Virus record (IMG/VR): IMGVR_UViG_3300042332_000335
Location: 1 to 37,783 of that record
Length of the DNA: 37,783 nt
Direction: 5' to 3' (one strand)
DNA from: a virus
Shown: one piece after another, positions 1-7,587 of the stretch
Position numbering within the stretch: the first letter of the stretch is position 1
Layout: each line of letters starts with the position of its first letter
Translations under genes and position numbers: made by a program
The notes under the pieces: generated by a model
What the model was told of the DNA's origin: nothing
Databases searched by the model: none
What the model saw: the letters and a program-made list of their open reading frames with translations, nothing else

Positions 1-92
1 AACAGCACGTAGTCCTCCAGCGCCTCCCGGGTCCAGCCTTGGAAGCTGTCGGGGAGCTTGCGGAGGAGGTAGTCTGTGATCTGGGGGATCAA
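1..92 (-). CDS. Partial 5' end of the GNAT-like gp13 gene (duplicate of 37657-37748)
   Basis: The first 30 or so codons of the GNAT-like internal virion gene appear here because of the terminal overlap. The start is a TTG at 90-92, which shares bases with the TGA stop (89-91) of the fibre gene. It is not a separate gene. The complete copy is at 37344-37748. Confidence 0.85.
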   Translation of the reverse strand, partial: MIPQITDYLLRKLPDSFQGWTREALEDYVL

Positions 93-127
93 ACGAGGAT
101 CTCTTGGAGGATTACCTGAGAGGTGGC
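1..127. repeat. Terminal direct repeat, left copy (assembly overlap)
   Basis: These 127 bases are identical to the last 127 bases of the window (37657-37783). Such an exact overlap, with a length typical of an assembler k-mer, marks a circular contig. It means the molecule is circular in assembly: either circularly permuted packaged DNA or a terminally repeated linear genome. The real unit length is therefore about 37,656 bp. The repeat carries the end of the fibre gene (89-127) and the beginning of the GNAT gene. Confidence 0.95.
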
Positions 128-1018
128 TCGGGTGTAACCGTTTTCGTACTGCTCATTAGCGTCACCCAATGTTCGGTTGAGAAAAAGAACCACATTTCCA
201 TAACTATAACACTTTATACGATACGTGACGCTGGAAGTTGTGTTTGGTGAATCAAGGAACGAGATTACTATGTTTGCCTGCGTGGAGTTTGTATCAGCAT
301 CAAACGGCATTACTTTTATTCCGTTTGTCCTTGTCTCAGGATTGATAGGAACACCGAGTTCAGTAACGGTTGATCCAACAACACGCTCAAGTATAAACGC
401 AGTAACCTCGTAGCATTCGCAACTGAAGTTGAACTGCACAAGAATCTTAGAAGCAGCCTCTTGAGGAGTTATGCTTGTCGTGAGAGCAGAAAGTATTACA
501 GCGTTTGCTCTTACGTTCGGAACATTGTACGTGGCCGTTCCTTCAAAGTTTGTAAAAGCAGTCCGCGGCCTCAATGACGTCAGTGAGCCTGCAGATAGCG
601 TCAGTCCAGTGCCGACTGTGATTTCCTCAATGTCTCCGGATGAAGCAGTGGTGCGACCGAGCAGCTTGTTGGTGTTGATCGCCTGAAACTTGGCAATGGT
701 CACCGCTCGCGCACCAATCTTGTTCTCAACAACAGCTCCGGTGCCGATATTGACCGTGCTGGCAGTGAACGTCAGGTCGGTTGAACTCAAAGCCACTGGG
801 CTCGCTGCAGCGCCGCTGCCATTGCCTACAAGCGTTCCTGATGCCTGAGAAACAAGCGACGTGAGCGGAACCGATCCTGCGCTGATCGACAGCGAACCGC
901 CATCGACCGTGCCCGTGACGTCGACGCTCGGCGTACCGAGCAGGTTGAGCGTGCTGGCATCCAGCGTAGTGGATGACGTGACGGTGGTTCCCGGTGTGAC
1001 TGTGACAAAGAGTGGCAT
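89..1018 (-). CDS. Tail fibre / receptor-binding protein (309 aa)
   Basis: This is a probable trimeric tail appendage protein. The N-terminal half is rich in Ser, Thr, Gly and Ala. Residues about 115-150 hold a LLGRTTASSGDIEEIT element that recurs in the large fibre at 27389-29689. The C-terminal ~130 residues form a beta-rich knob with SKILVQ, FLDSP, TYRIK and LNRTLGD elements, a layout common in fibres of environmental podoviruses. It starts with ATG 4 bases after the nozzle gene stop and ends overlapping the TTG start of the GNAT gene. Function is inferred from composition, repeat and position between gp12-like and gp13-like genes; the receptor is unknown. Confidence 0.7.
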   Translation of the reverse strand: MPLFVTVTPGTTVTSSTTLDASTLNLLGTPSVDVTGTVDGGSLSISAGSVPLTSLVSQASGTLVGNGSGAAASPVALSSTDLTFTASTVNIGTGAVVENKIGARAVTIAKFQAINTNKLLGRTTASSGDIEEITVGTGLTLSAGSLTSLRPRTAFTNFEGTATYNVPNVRANAVILSALTTSITPQEAASKILVQFNFSCECYEVTAFILERVVGSTVTELGVPINPETRTNGIKVMPFDADTNSTQANIVISFLDSPNTTSSVTYRIKCYSYGNVVLFLNRTLGDANEQYENGYTRATSQVILQEILV

Positions 1019-1021
1019 AGG

Positions 1022-4000
1022 TTAGACGTCGGTTTTGCCGTAGAGTCTGAAAGGAATGGCGATGGACTTCAACGAGTGGATGTTGAGCGCACCGGTGGTA
1101 GTGGTGACCACTGGCTGCATGGTAATGGAGTGCCTACGCAGGCGAGCCTTTTGACTGAAAGACTGCACGAGGCCTGCCTTAAATCCGGAAGTGTTGCACC
1201 GCAAACCGGGAAGCGTTGAGTAGTCTTCTCGGAACGGAGCGAGGAAGTTGTTGCCGGAGTTGTTGGTCGCAAAGGTGCCTGAGCCATAGGTGTAGTACGC
1301 TGTGCGGCTCTTGGTCTCGTTGGTTGCGATTGCGTAGGTCTCGTTCACGCCATCGAAGACAGCGCTCATGGAGTACGTGGGGTTCCAACTACTCAACTCA
1401 AACTGAACAAACGTCCACTGCTTGTGATCGACGTTGTTCTCCCCGGTGTGTCCGCGGAAGTAGACCGTGGTCGCAATCTGCTGAATGGATCCAGCCAGTG
1501 TGCGGTCCTGCAGCGCGTTCAGGTCGAAGTTGTGAATGAATCCACTCTCATCGGCCCAGCACAGCGTGTCGGTGCCTGCAACGATGACGCGAGTGTAGTA
1601 CCGCGGGACAAGCAGCGAGCCTTCCCAGTATCCTTCCCACGCTTGGTTCAGGAAGTTGTAGACCAGTGTGCGCTGGTTTGTTCCGTTACCGCCTTCAATG
1701 GGCACGCTCAGGATGTAGCGATTGTTGAAGTAGGTTCCGCAGGACTTCTCCCAGTTGGCTTGGTCGATCTCTTCGATGACGTCCTGAATAGGATCGGACA
1801 GCGGGAGAACCACAGACTGGCTTATACCAAACTCGGTCTGCTTCAGCGAGATGACTCCTCGCTGCGACAGAAAGATGATATCCGACCCCGTGGAAGCGAT
1901 AGAAGCCTGACTGACGCATCCAAACTCACGGGTGACCTCAGTGAGTCGGGTGGTGGACAAGTCGCCGTAGAGGTTCTCTACAGCGAGAATGCTGCGTTCC
2001 TTGAACACGATCAGCGTGGTCGTGTTGAACGGATACAGGGCCACCACAGCGTCGTTCGCCCCGGTGTTCAACTTGAACTCGTTTAAGATGGGCGAGTAGT
2101 GCAGCGGATCCAACACGTCCGAGACTGCGAGATAGTCGGGTCCGTAGAGTAGCAGCAGTCGGTTCTGGAAATACAGCCCTTCACGGCCTGCGGGTACGTT
2201 GGCTCCGGAGGCGGATGACTTCTTGATCGTGCCAGTAATGGACGCCGACGTGATGTCGACGAGAGTCGAAGGCATCGAAGGAGCCACCGTAATTGCAGTG
2301 TAGTTGCTGCCGGGATCTACGATGGTGGTCGATGTAACCTTGCCGTCGGTGATCGTGGTGGTAGCGCTGGCGTTTGAGCCTGCACCTGCAGTCAGCGTGA
2401 GCGTGGGTGCTGTGATGTACCCAGCGCCCTGATTGATCACAGTGAGCGCAGTCAGACCGTCGGTGGTCGGTGTGCTGATCGTAATCGTGGCAAGCGTCGG
2501 AGAATATCCGGAGCCACCGTTGACGATGGTGTATCCAGTCACCTTGCCGTTAGCCACCGTCAGCGTGATGTTAGCTCCGGATCCACCGCCACCGTTTGCG
2601 TTCACATTAGCTGTCGCGCTCACATACCCTGCACCAGCGTTTGTAATGCTTACTCCGGTGATTGTTCCGGAACCGTTGATCGTCAGCGTGGCAAGCGCTG
2701 TGGTGCGTCCAATAGTGGCCGTAATTACCGCACGCTCAGCGGTGTTCAGCGAGTCGGTTTCCTCAGTGTTTCCGCTGAACAGCTTCAGCGAGTTCTTGTC
2801 GCTCGGAAATACGTAGTAGATGCCGTTACTAACGCCTCCAGCCACGGTGACGTTGCTGATCGTGACCTGATCGCCGGGAACGAACGGATGGTTCGGTACG
2901 GTGATCGTGTCGTCAGTCGTCGATGAGGCCACGATAGCATTCACCGATGCTACACGGTTGAAACCGTTGTCGAGAGCTGAGACAGGGATTCCTGCTTCGT
3001 ATGACCCCTCCATGATCAGCGGAAGGCCGTCGTTGTAGAAGTCCGAGACTCCCTGCGTCACCTCGTAGCCGGTGGTGTTGTTTGCCAGCTCAAAGTAGTA
3101 CCGATTGGAAGACGTGAGGCCGGTGTTTAGCTCTACCTTGTTGGTTCCATCCTGAGCGCTTCCTAGGCTCAAGTGCAGCGTGCAGACGCCACCAGCCTTC
3201 ACGTTGACAAACAGGCCGAATCCCTGACCTGAAGATGTGGATGAAATCCACAATGCAGGCGCATTTCCTATCTGGAAGACACGCACGCGATCACCAGTCT
3301 GAAGGTCTGGTGTGACATTCAATGTCACAGTGTCCGTGGTCGAGTTTACGTCGGATCCTGTGAAGTAGTATCGAGCATTCCCCGGGCGCAGCATGACCAC
3401 AGCATTGGTGGCCTGCATCAGGCGCACCGGGCTGTAGATGTCGTGCCCGTTCATCGGGATCTCCAAGTGCGATTGATTTGGTCGCACAAGGTACATCCTG
3501 CCCTGCCCACCGTCTTCTGTTGCCAATGTACGGGCCTCGTTGGTGGCTACGATCAGCGCTTGGTAGCCGGTGTCCGGATCGCGGAAAGGCAAGATTCCAA
3601 GGATGTCTGTGAAGGCTCTTGTGGTCCCATAGAACTGAATGTTCCGGTTTGCTGACGCACCAAGAGAGATGGCCGCGGTGGACATCATCGCATTGGTGTT
3701 GTTGTCGTAAAGGCATCGTGTGCCATTAGGAAACACCAACGTGTTGGAGCTGCTGTCCGAGCAAATGATCGTATTGTTCGGGATGATTGCACCGGTGACC
3801 ACCTGTGTCTCAGGTGATCCAGACGTGACAATTACCGACCGAGTGAACGTGTTCCACTTGCCACCCCACTTGGGCTGCACGATGCCCCAGCGGTTCTTGA
3901 TGAGCTGATCCTGAAACGTCCTGTTGATCGCCTGACTGACAAACTGCGGCGGCACCTGATTGGGATCTAGGCGCGAGATTACGCCTTTGAACCCATCGTC

Positions 4001-4030
4001 GGTCGATACGATTTCAGGCAGGTCAGGCAT
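1022..4030 (-). CDS. Tail nozzle, T7 gp12-like tail tubular protein B (1002 aa)
   Basis: Predicted to form the distal nozzle of the short tail. The N-terminus (DGFKGVISRLDPNQVPPQF and following residues) is the recognisable start of podovirus tail tubular B proteins, and the gene directly follows the adaptor, as gp12 follows gp11 in T7. The middle (DNA about 2275-2720) carries at least four imperfect repeats of the type TGxxIxNxGxGYxxxP, a beta-helix-like insert that helps make it longer than T7 gp12 (about 800 aa). I chose the ATG at 4030, one base after the adaptor stop; an upstream TTG at 4081 would lie inside the adaptor gene and adds unrelated basic sequence. The C-terminal half is beta-rich (GHTGENNVDHKQW region). 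Confidence 0.8.
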   Translation of the reverse strand: MPDLPEIVSTDDGFKGVISRLDPNQVPPQFVSQAINRTFQDQLIKNRWGIVQPKWGGKWNTFTRSVIVTSGSPETQVVTGAIIPNNTIICSDSSSNTLVFPNGTRCLYDNNTNAMMSTAAISLGASANRNIQFYGTTRAFTDILGILPFRDPDTGYQALIVATNEARTLATEDGGQGRMYLVRPNQSHLEIPMNGHDIYSPVRLMQATNAVVMLRPGNARYYFTGSDVNSTTDTVTLNVTPDLQTGDRVRVFQIGNAPALWISSTSSGQGFGLFVNVKAGGVCTLHLSLGSAQDGTNKVELNTGLTSSNRYYFELANNTTGYEVTQGVSDFYNDGLPLIMEGSYEAGIPVSALDNGFNRVASVNAIVASSTTDDTITVPNHPFVPGDQVTISNVTVAGGVSNGIYYVFPSDKNSLKLFSGNTEETDSLNTAERAVITATIGRTTALATLTINGSGTITGVSITNAGAGYVSATANVNANGGGGSGANITLTVANGKVTGYTIVNGGSGYSPTLATITISTPTTDGLTALTVINQGAGYITAPTLTLTAGAGSNASATTTITDGKVTSTTIVDPGSNYTAITVAPSMPSTLVDITSASITGTIKKSSASGANVPAGREGLYFQNRLLLLYGPDYLAVSDVLDPLHYSPILNEFKLNTGANDAVVALYPFNTTTLIVFKERSILAVENLYGDLSTTRLTEVTREFGCVSQASIASTGSDIIFLSQRGVISLKQTEFGISQSVVLPLSDPIQDVIEEIDQANWEKSCGTYFNNRYILSVPIEGGNGTNQRTLVYNFLNQAWEGYWEGSLLVPRYYTRVIVAGTDTLCWADESGFIHNFDLNALQDRTLAGSIQQIATTVYFRGHTGENNVDHKQWTFVQFELSSWNPTYSMSAVFDGVNETYAIATNETKSRTAYYTYGSGTFATNNSGNNFLAPFREDYSTLPGLRCNTSGFKAGLVQSFSQKARLRRHSITMQPVVTTTTGALNIHSLKSIAIPFRLYGKTDV

Positions 4031-4031
4031 A

Positions 4032-4958
4032 TCAGCGGTTCGGAACGATGATCTGGCGCACGTACTTCTCCTGCAGGGCAACCTTGTCGATCTCCTTGGT
4101 CAGCTCAATCTCACCGAGTTCCAAGAAGGTCGTACCGAGGTCAACCTTGCCGTCCACTCGCAGCATCTGGCCTGCAGCCTTCAGACTGCACACCTCGCAG
4201 AAGCGGTACGGGAAAGCGTAGGCCGTAGCCTCGCCAGCAGTCGAGAGCAGTGGAGGACTCTTGCGGAACTCAAGCCAAGCAAACGGAAGCTCTTGCTCAA
4301 CAAGGATGCCGTCATCGGTCAGCGTGTAGGTGGGCTCCTGCTGACGCCACGTCACCCGAGGATCACCCGGCCACACACTGAACGTCTCGCCAATCTCAAC
4401 AGTACGAGTGGTGCCATCAGGGTTGGTCTGCTGGTTGATGTAGCGCAAAAACCTGTTCAGTTGTCCCCACGATGACGTGCTGGTCGGGAGAGTGCCTGCA
4501 GCCGCGGTAGCGTAGAGCGCGTAGTACTCCTGAGTATCGGGGTAGAGTACAATGTCGCCGATGTTGTAGACCTTGGTGGTGCTCCAATCGCCATTGGAGT
4601 TGCCGTAGGTAGGCTTGGCTTCAGCCCAGAACTGCGAGTTGAGCGTGCCGTTGGGGCCGTTAAGCGTAGGGGGATTTCCAGAGCCGGCAGCGCCGACGTA
4701 CTGGTAGTACTTCTGCTCGGTCTTGAAGTAGATGACGGTGCCCTGAGTGTACGTGGTCGCCGCACTGTAGTTCGGCGCGAAGAACTCCTGCTGATACACG
4801 GTCTGCTCGGGCCAGTTGAAGCACTCCCACGCGCTCCGTAATGACATGGAGATGAACGTGCGGAAGAGGTTGGCCTCTTCAGTCGTCAGCGTAGAGAAAA
4901 CGCGCCCAGTAAGCTCGCAGGCGCGTTGCAGCACGTAATCGTAAGAGACTGTTCTCAT
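4032..4958 (-). CDS. Head-tail adaptor, T7 gp11-like tail tubular protein A, with CBM-like inserts (308 aa)
   Basis: Predicted ring protein joining portal to nozzle. The helical N-terminus (VSYDYVLQRACELTGRV) and the C-terminal region (YRFCEVCSLKAAGQMLRVDG, then a helical tail with EIDKVALQEKYVRQ) are typical of podovirus gp11/gp4-type adaptors. Between them, residues about 63-92 and 125-168 hold two W/Y-x5-Y-x2-GD/T-V-x5-Y-Y-x-L elements resembling carbohydrate-binding module 5/12 repeats (the second reads YNIGDIVLYPDTQEYYALY, then SSWGQL). Start ATG at 4958 overlaps the upstream stop as ATGA; a TTG two codons earlier is less likely. Neighbours on both sides are virion genes. Confidence 0.75.
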   Translation of the reverse strand: MRTVSYDYVLQRACELTGRVFSTLTTEEANLFRTFISMSLRSAWECFNWPEQTVYQQEFFAPNYSAATTYTQGTVIYFKTEQKYYQYVGAAGSGNPPTLNGPNGTLNSQFWAEAKPTYGNSNGDWSTTKVYNIGDIVLYPDTQEYYALYATAAAGTLPTSTSSWGQLNRFLRYINQQTNPDGTTRTVEIGETFSVWPGDPRVTWRQQEPTYTLTDDGILVEQELPFAWLEFRKSPPLLSTAGEATAYAFPYRFCEVCSLKAAGQMLRVDGKVDLGTTFLELGEIELTKEIDKVALQEKYVRQIIVPNR

Positions 4959-5203
4959 TTCCAAGCCTTGCAGGACCAGTATTTAGCCGACAGCTTGCTG
5001 CCGGGGTTGTCGCATCCATGCCGAGCCATGAAGCTCTTCTTGTGCTCGGGCAAGTGCTTCTTGATGCTCATGTCGGGATCGCCGAAACGCACCAACTTAA
5101 CCTTGTCTCCTTCCTTAGCGAGCACGGCGGACTTCTTGGACTCCCCGGGGGTTGCCTTGGGCTTGTTGTAGCCGGAGAACTTGTTGCCCTTGTAGTTGAT
5201 CAT
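4955..5203 (-). CDS. Conserved small basic phage protein (82 aa)
   Basis: A short, lysine-rich protein beginning INYKGNKFSGYNKP and continuing KEGDKVKLVRFGDPD, then a conserved KKSFMARHGCDNPG...KLSAKYWSCK tail. This is a family I recognise from many podoviruses, where it lies next to the tail adaptor or lysis genes; its function is not established to my knowledge. The start ATG at 5203 overlaps the lipoprotein stop as ATGA, and its own stop overlaps the adaptor start. A possible longer frame beginning at 5227 would overlap the lipoprotein more deeply and is less likely. No signal peptide or membrane segment is visible. Confidence 0.75.
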   Translation of the reverse strand: MINYKGNKFSGYNKPKATPGESKKSAVLAKEGDKVKLVRFGDPDMSIKKHLPEHKKSFMARHGCDNPGSKLSAKYWSCKAWK

Positions 5204-5430
5204 TTGCTCTTGGGAAGTGCGTACCAACCTGCAGGAATCACAACCGTCGCCGGCCCGACCAGCTTCTGGTTCTTGTCGAAAGAATAGACGCTGGCCTTGG
5301 TCGGTTTAGCCAGCATCACGGGGTCACCGTTTGGGACCATCACCACCGTTGTATGGCAGGCCGGGAAGATCGGCAATGCGAGCATCCAGATCAGCCTTGA
5401 GCTTCTTAGGTGCTTTGCCGTGGTCGACAT
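5200..5430 (-). CDS. Small lipoprotein, candidate Rz1-like outer-membrane spanin (76 aa)
   Basis: The N-terminus has basic residues (KHLRSSR), a hydrophobic stretch (LIWMLALPIF) and a Cys at position 25 preceded by FPA, which reads as an atypical lipobox. The mature ~52-residue part contains GDPVMLAKP and ends VIPAGWYALPKSK, a pattern I associate with small phage lipoproteins beside lysis genes. The start lies inside the 56-aa gene (5324-5494) in another frame, so about 107 bp are read twice, like nested Rz/Rz1 spanin genes. Role in disrupting the outer membrane is inference; a general virion or surface lipoprotein is the alternative. Confidence 0.65.
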   Translation of the reverse strand: MSTTAKHLRSSRLIWMLALPIFPACHTTVVMVPNGDPVMLAKPTKASVYSFDKNQKLVGPATVVIPAGWYALPKSK

Positions 5431-5494
5431 CGGGTGGTGGTGTTTCTCGGATCCAGTCCAGCAGAGCCTTCGTGATCTGGTAGATCCAGTTCAC
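5324..5494 (-). CDS. Small protein overlapping the lipoprotein gene (56 aa)
   Basis: A GTG-started frame whose start overlaps the previous stop as GTGA (5491-5494), matching the junction style of this genome. The protein begins with an amphipathic segment (NWIYQITKALLDWIRE), then proline-rich TPPPD, a basic helix (KAPKKLKADLDARI) and a short tail ending GGDGPKR. The first half contains the out-of-frame start of the lipoprotein. It has no clear membrane-spanning segment, so calling it the inner-membrane partner of a spanin pair would be speculative. Its position between a holin-like gene and the lipoprotein gene suggests a lysis or virion-accessory role. Confidence 0.6.
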   Translation of the reverse strand: MNWIYQITKALLDWIRETPPPDVDHGKAPKKLKADLDARIADLPGLPYNGGDGPKR

Positions 5495-5688
5495 TCGGGC
5501 TTCTTGAGTTCCAACTTCTCCGAGGCGTCCTTAGCCATGACCAATCCGAAACCGGCAGAGATCGCGGCAATGGTGGACGTGATGTCGACCGAGGTGGTCG
5601 GATCACCGTCGAAGATAGCCTTCAAGGTTCCGCCAACAGCGACGAGGATGGCTCCGATACCGGCGATAGTGGTCTTGGTGTTCTTCAT
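5491..5688 (-). CDS. Holin-like small membrane protein (65 aa)
   Basis: Two hydrophobic segments, about residues 7-25 (TIAGIGAILVAVGGTLKAI) and 35-51 (ITSTIAAISAGFGLVMA), are joined by a short acidic loop (DGDPTTSVD). The C-terminus is charged (KDASEKLELKKPE). This small two-segment plan matches class II-like phage holins and a widespread phage family of unknown function. The ATG overlaps the preceding stop as ATGA, placing it in a run of tiny membrane genes at 5.2-5.9 kb. No endolysin is adjacent; the only candidate lies at 24.7-25.1 kb. Holin function is inferred. Confidence 0.6.
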   Translation of the reverse strand: MKNTKTTIAGIGAILVAVGGTLKAIFDGDPTTSVDITSTIAAISAGFGLVMAKDASEKLELKKPE

Positions 5689-5858
5689 TTCTTGATGGCT
5701 TTGTAGAGGGCAACACAGGCCGCAATGAGGCCGACCACGGCGGAGACGAAACGGATGCCGTCGGTAAGCTGTGGAAGCAGCGAGGCTGCTGTAGCTGCCG
5801 CCGCGGTGCTCAGTGAGAGCGCTAGGCCGTTTGTTCCGCCGTGGTTGGTTGCGTCCAT
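5685..5858 (-). CDS. Small membrane protein, holin-like (57 aa)
   Basis: The chosen ATG at 5858 lies just after the upstream stop and yields a Gly/Ala/Ser-rich N-terminus (GGTNGLALSLSTAAAATAAS), then LLPQLTDGIRF and one strong hydrophobic helix (VSAVVGLIAACVALY) before the basic end KAIKK. One or two membrane passes are possible. It is coupled to the next holin-like gene by ATGA. It could be a pinholin, antiholin partner or other membrane factor; the two adjacent genes together look like a holin pair. A longer frame starting at 5954 is rejected because it would overlap the upstream gene. Confidence 0.6.
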   Translation of the reverse strand: MDATNHGGTNGLALSLSTAAAATAASLLPQLTDGIRFVSAVVGLIAACVALYKAIKK

Positions 5859-5859
5859 G

Positions 5860-6015
5860 TTACTCTGAGGCTTTGGGTTGGGCTGCTGCGATGATGATGT
5901 CGGCCAAAGGAACGCCAACCTTGGCGTTCTGGTAGCCACCGGCCTTGATGGCAACGTCGATAAGCTGGAGCAGGCTATTGGTCTGCTCCTGAGTCAGTGT
6001 GATGGTAATTTCCAT
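5860..6015 (-). CDS. Small conserved phage protein (51 aa)
   Basis: A 51-residue protein of the form MEITITLTQEQTNSLLQLID followed by VAIKAGGYQNAKVGVPLADIIIAAA. This short beta-helix pattern (ITLT...LLQLIDVAIKAGG) is frequent in phages next to holin and head-completion genes; its function is unknown. ATG at 6015 is one base after the upstream stop. It has no signal peptide or charged tail. Confidence 0.6.
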   Translation of the reverse strand: MEITITLTQEQTNSLLQLIDVAIKAGGYQNAKVGVPLADIIIAAAQPKASE

Positions 6016-6016
6016 A

Positions 6017-6424
6017 TCAGGCCGCAGTGTCGGAAACGACAGGCTCCTCCGCAACCAAAACCGGCTCAACCTGAGGCAACATCGGAGGCACGATCATGGC
6101 GGGAGGAGCGGGCGGAACCCACGGCAGCGGCAGACTCACCACGGGCGGGTCGATCTGGTTCTGGATCTGCGCGGTGACGTTCGCTTCGATGGCCGCTTGA
6201 TCGACTCCATTGGCGAAGCACCAGCTCAAGACTTGAGCCTGCGTCAGATCAGGAAACGGCGTGAACTCACCAGACGGCGGCTGGAACGAACAGGAGCCGT
6301 AGCAAGTGCCGCTGTAGGTTTCGTCAGTGCCGTTGCATCGCCAATCGGCGGTGATGACGACATCGGTGAGAGTGCCTTCGGTCGGTTTGACCAACAGGCG
6401 TTCGATGATCCAGAGGATGGTCAT
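6017..6424 (-). CDS. DUF7936-like virion-associated protein (135 aa)
   Basis: The N-terminal ~95 residues follow a pattern known from marine and freshwater phages: WIIERLLVKPTEG, a beta-rich part with GTDETYSGTCYGSCSF, and an amphipathic stretch (LTQAQVLSWCFANG...AAIEANVTAQIQNQ), matching what I recall of the DUF7936 family. The C-terminal ~40 residues are Pro/Val-rich and low in complexity (LPLPWVPPAPPAMIVPP). It follows the second fibre gene by 13 bases. A structural or fibre-assembly role is suggested only by position. Confidence 0.6.
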   Translation of the reverse strand: MTILWIIERLLVKPTEGTLTDVVITADWRCNGTDETYSGTCYGSCSFQPPSGEFTPFPDLTQAQVLSWCFANGVDQAAIEANVTAQIQNQIDPPVVSLPLPWVPPAPPAMIVPPMLPQVEPVLVAEEPVVSDTAA

Positions 6425-6437
6425 GGTGGTAATGGTA

Positions 6438-7586
6438 TTAAACAGTGTAGGTGAGTGAAATTGTCATGTATCTCAATGCGCCAGCATTGTGAGTAATTGC
6501 TGCGCCAGCTCCTGCTGATACATTTCCATAAAGCTCCAAAACACTTGTAGACTGGCTCAAAAACACATAAGGGCTTCCTGTGAATGTTCCAATTTGATTC
6601 AAACTGACAACCCCAACACCATTTATATTCGAGCCACATGGAAACGTAAGTCCTGTGACTGTTATGTTACCAGATGCTCCGGTTGTATTAACACCATTGA
6701 ACGTTATTTCAACAAACACCTGCCTTCCGATTTTGGTGTATTTTCCAGTGGCAGTCACCGGAGTCGTCGGATCTGAAACACTACCCTTCAACGTCCCTGT
6801 CCAAGTCCCCTCCTCGTAATCATCCAGCGTATTCGCATCAGACGATGCCACTTGGGTGGCGGGGAAGTTGATACCGCTTGAAAGCTGCAAACAGCCCTTA
6901 CCCACACTCGGCGTAACTCCGATGCCGACGTTGCCGGAGGTGTCCAAAGTCATCCGAACAGCGCCGTTATTGAACAGCAACGGAACTCCAAGATATCCAA
7001 CTTCAACCTTTGTGGCATCAGCGTACAGATATCCGGTGTCGGTGCTTCCAACCCGCAAACCGAACATCGCGCTGGAGCTTCCTCCTGCAACCGCAAGTCC
7101 ACGGCCAGCAGCACCATAGCTAGTCGCAGTCGTACCAATCAACAGCCCCGTGGAGTTCAGGGTCATGGCGGTGGAGCCATTCAATCCGAAAGCAATTGAA
7201 GTTTTGGCAACAAGTGACAACGGCGCCCAATCTGCCGCATTATCAGTAAAACTGCCGATTGCTATTCCAGCAGATCCAAGGTGCGAAGCATCTGAAGCAA
7301 CCAATAGATTTCGATTTGCCCCATCTCGCACAATCAATCTTGCAACAGGAGTCAAAGTTCCCATTCCAACCCGATTATTTGCCGCATCCACGAACAGCGT
7401 ATTCGTATCCACCGTCAGATCGCCGCTGATGGTGGCGGAGGCGAGGGTGGCGGTGCCGCCGGAACCGAGGATCTGGTTGGTGGTGATCTTCTTGGTGGTG
7501 CCGGTGACGTCGACCACTGGCAACACATCGGTAGCCGGGGTCAGCGTCGTGATCGCTGTCAGTTGGGATATCTTGAGGTCTGCCAT
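6438..7586 (-). CDS. Tail fibre / appendage protein (382 aa)
   Basis: A receptor-binding-type protein. It opens with ADLKISQLTAITTLTPATD, a conserved fibre N-terminus found in environmental phages, continues with repeated beta elements (NNRVGMGTLTP, SGNVGIGVTPS) and then a C-terminal domain introduced by NTLDDYEEGTWTGTL and GKYTKIGRQVFVEITF. These are standard pieces of modular phage fibres. It is the second of three fibre-like genes in the genome. The ATG lies two bases after the stop of the 79-aa gene. Base composition in the 3' third is more AT-rich than its neighbours, suggesting exchange of the receptor-binding end. Confidence 0.75.
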   Translation of the reverse strand: MADLKISQLTAITTLTPATDVLPVVDVTGTTKKITTNQILGSGGTATLASATISGDLTVDTNTLFVDAANNRVGMGTLTPVARLIVRDGANRNLLVASDASHLGSAGIAIGSFTDNAADWAPLSLVAKTSIAFGLNGSTAMTLNSTGLLIGTTATSYGAAGRGLAVAGGSSSAMFGLRVGSTDTGYLYADATKVEVGYLGVPLLFNNGAVRMTLDTSGNVGIGVTPSVGKGCLQLSSGINFPATQVASSDANTLDDYEEGTWTGTLKGSVSDPTTPVTATGKYTKIGRQVFVEITFNGVNTTGASGNITVTGLTFPCGSNINGVGVVSLNQIGTFTGSPYVFLSQSTSVLELYGNVSAGAGAAITHNAGALRYMTISLTYTV

Positions 7587-7587
7587 G

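Noticed and set aside
225-686. Plus-strand frames opposite the fibre, portal, capsid and terminase genes throughout the window
   Set aside because: All lie opposite well-supported minus-strand genes, lack recognisable domains and have no coupled starts.
4031-4081. N-terminal extension of the nozzle protein from TTG 4081
   Set aside because: It would lie within the adaptor gene and adds a Cys/Arg-rich segment unlike the family; ATG 4030 directly follows the adaptor stop.
5406-5606. 66-codon minus-strand frame over the holin-like and lipoprotein genes
   Set aside because: Its Arg/Ser/Pro-rich product is a typical shadow. The real gene in this space is the GTG-started frame at 5324-5494, which has a GTGA junction.
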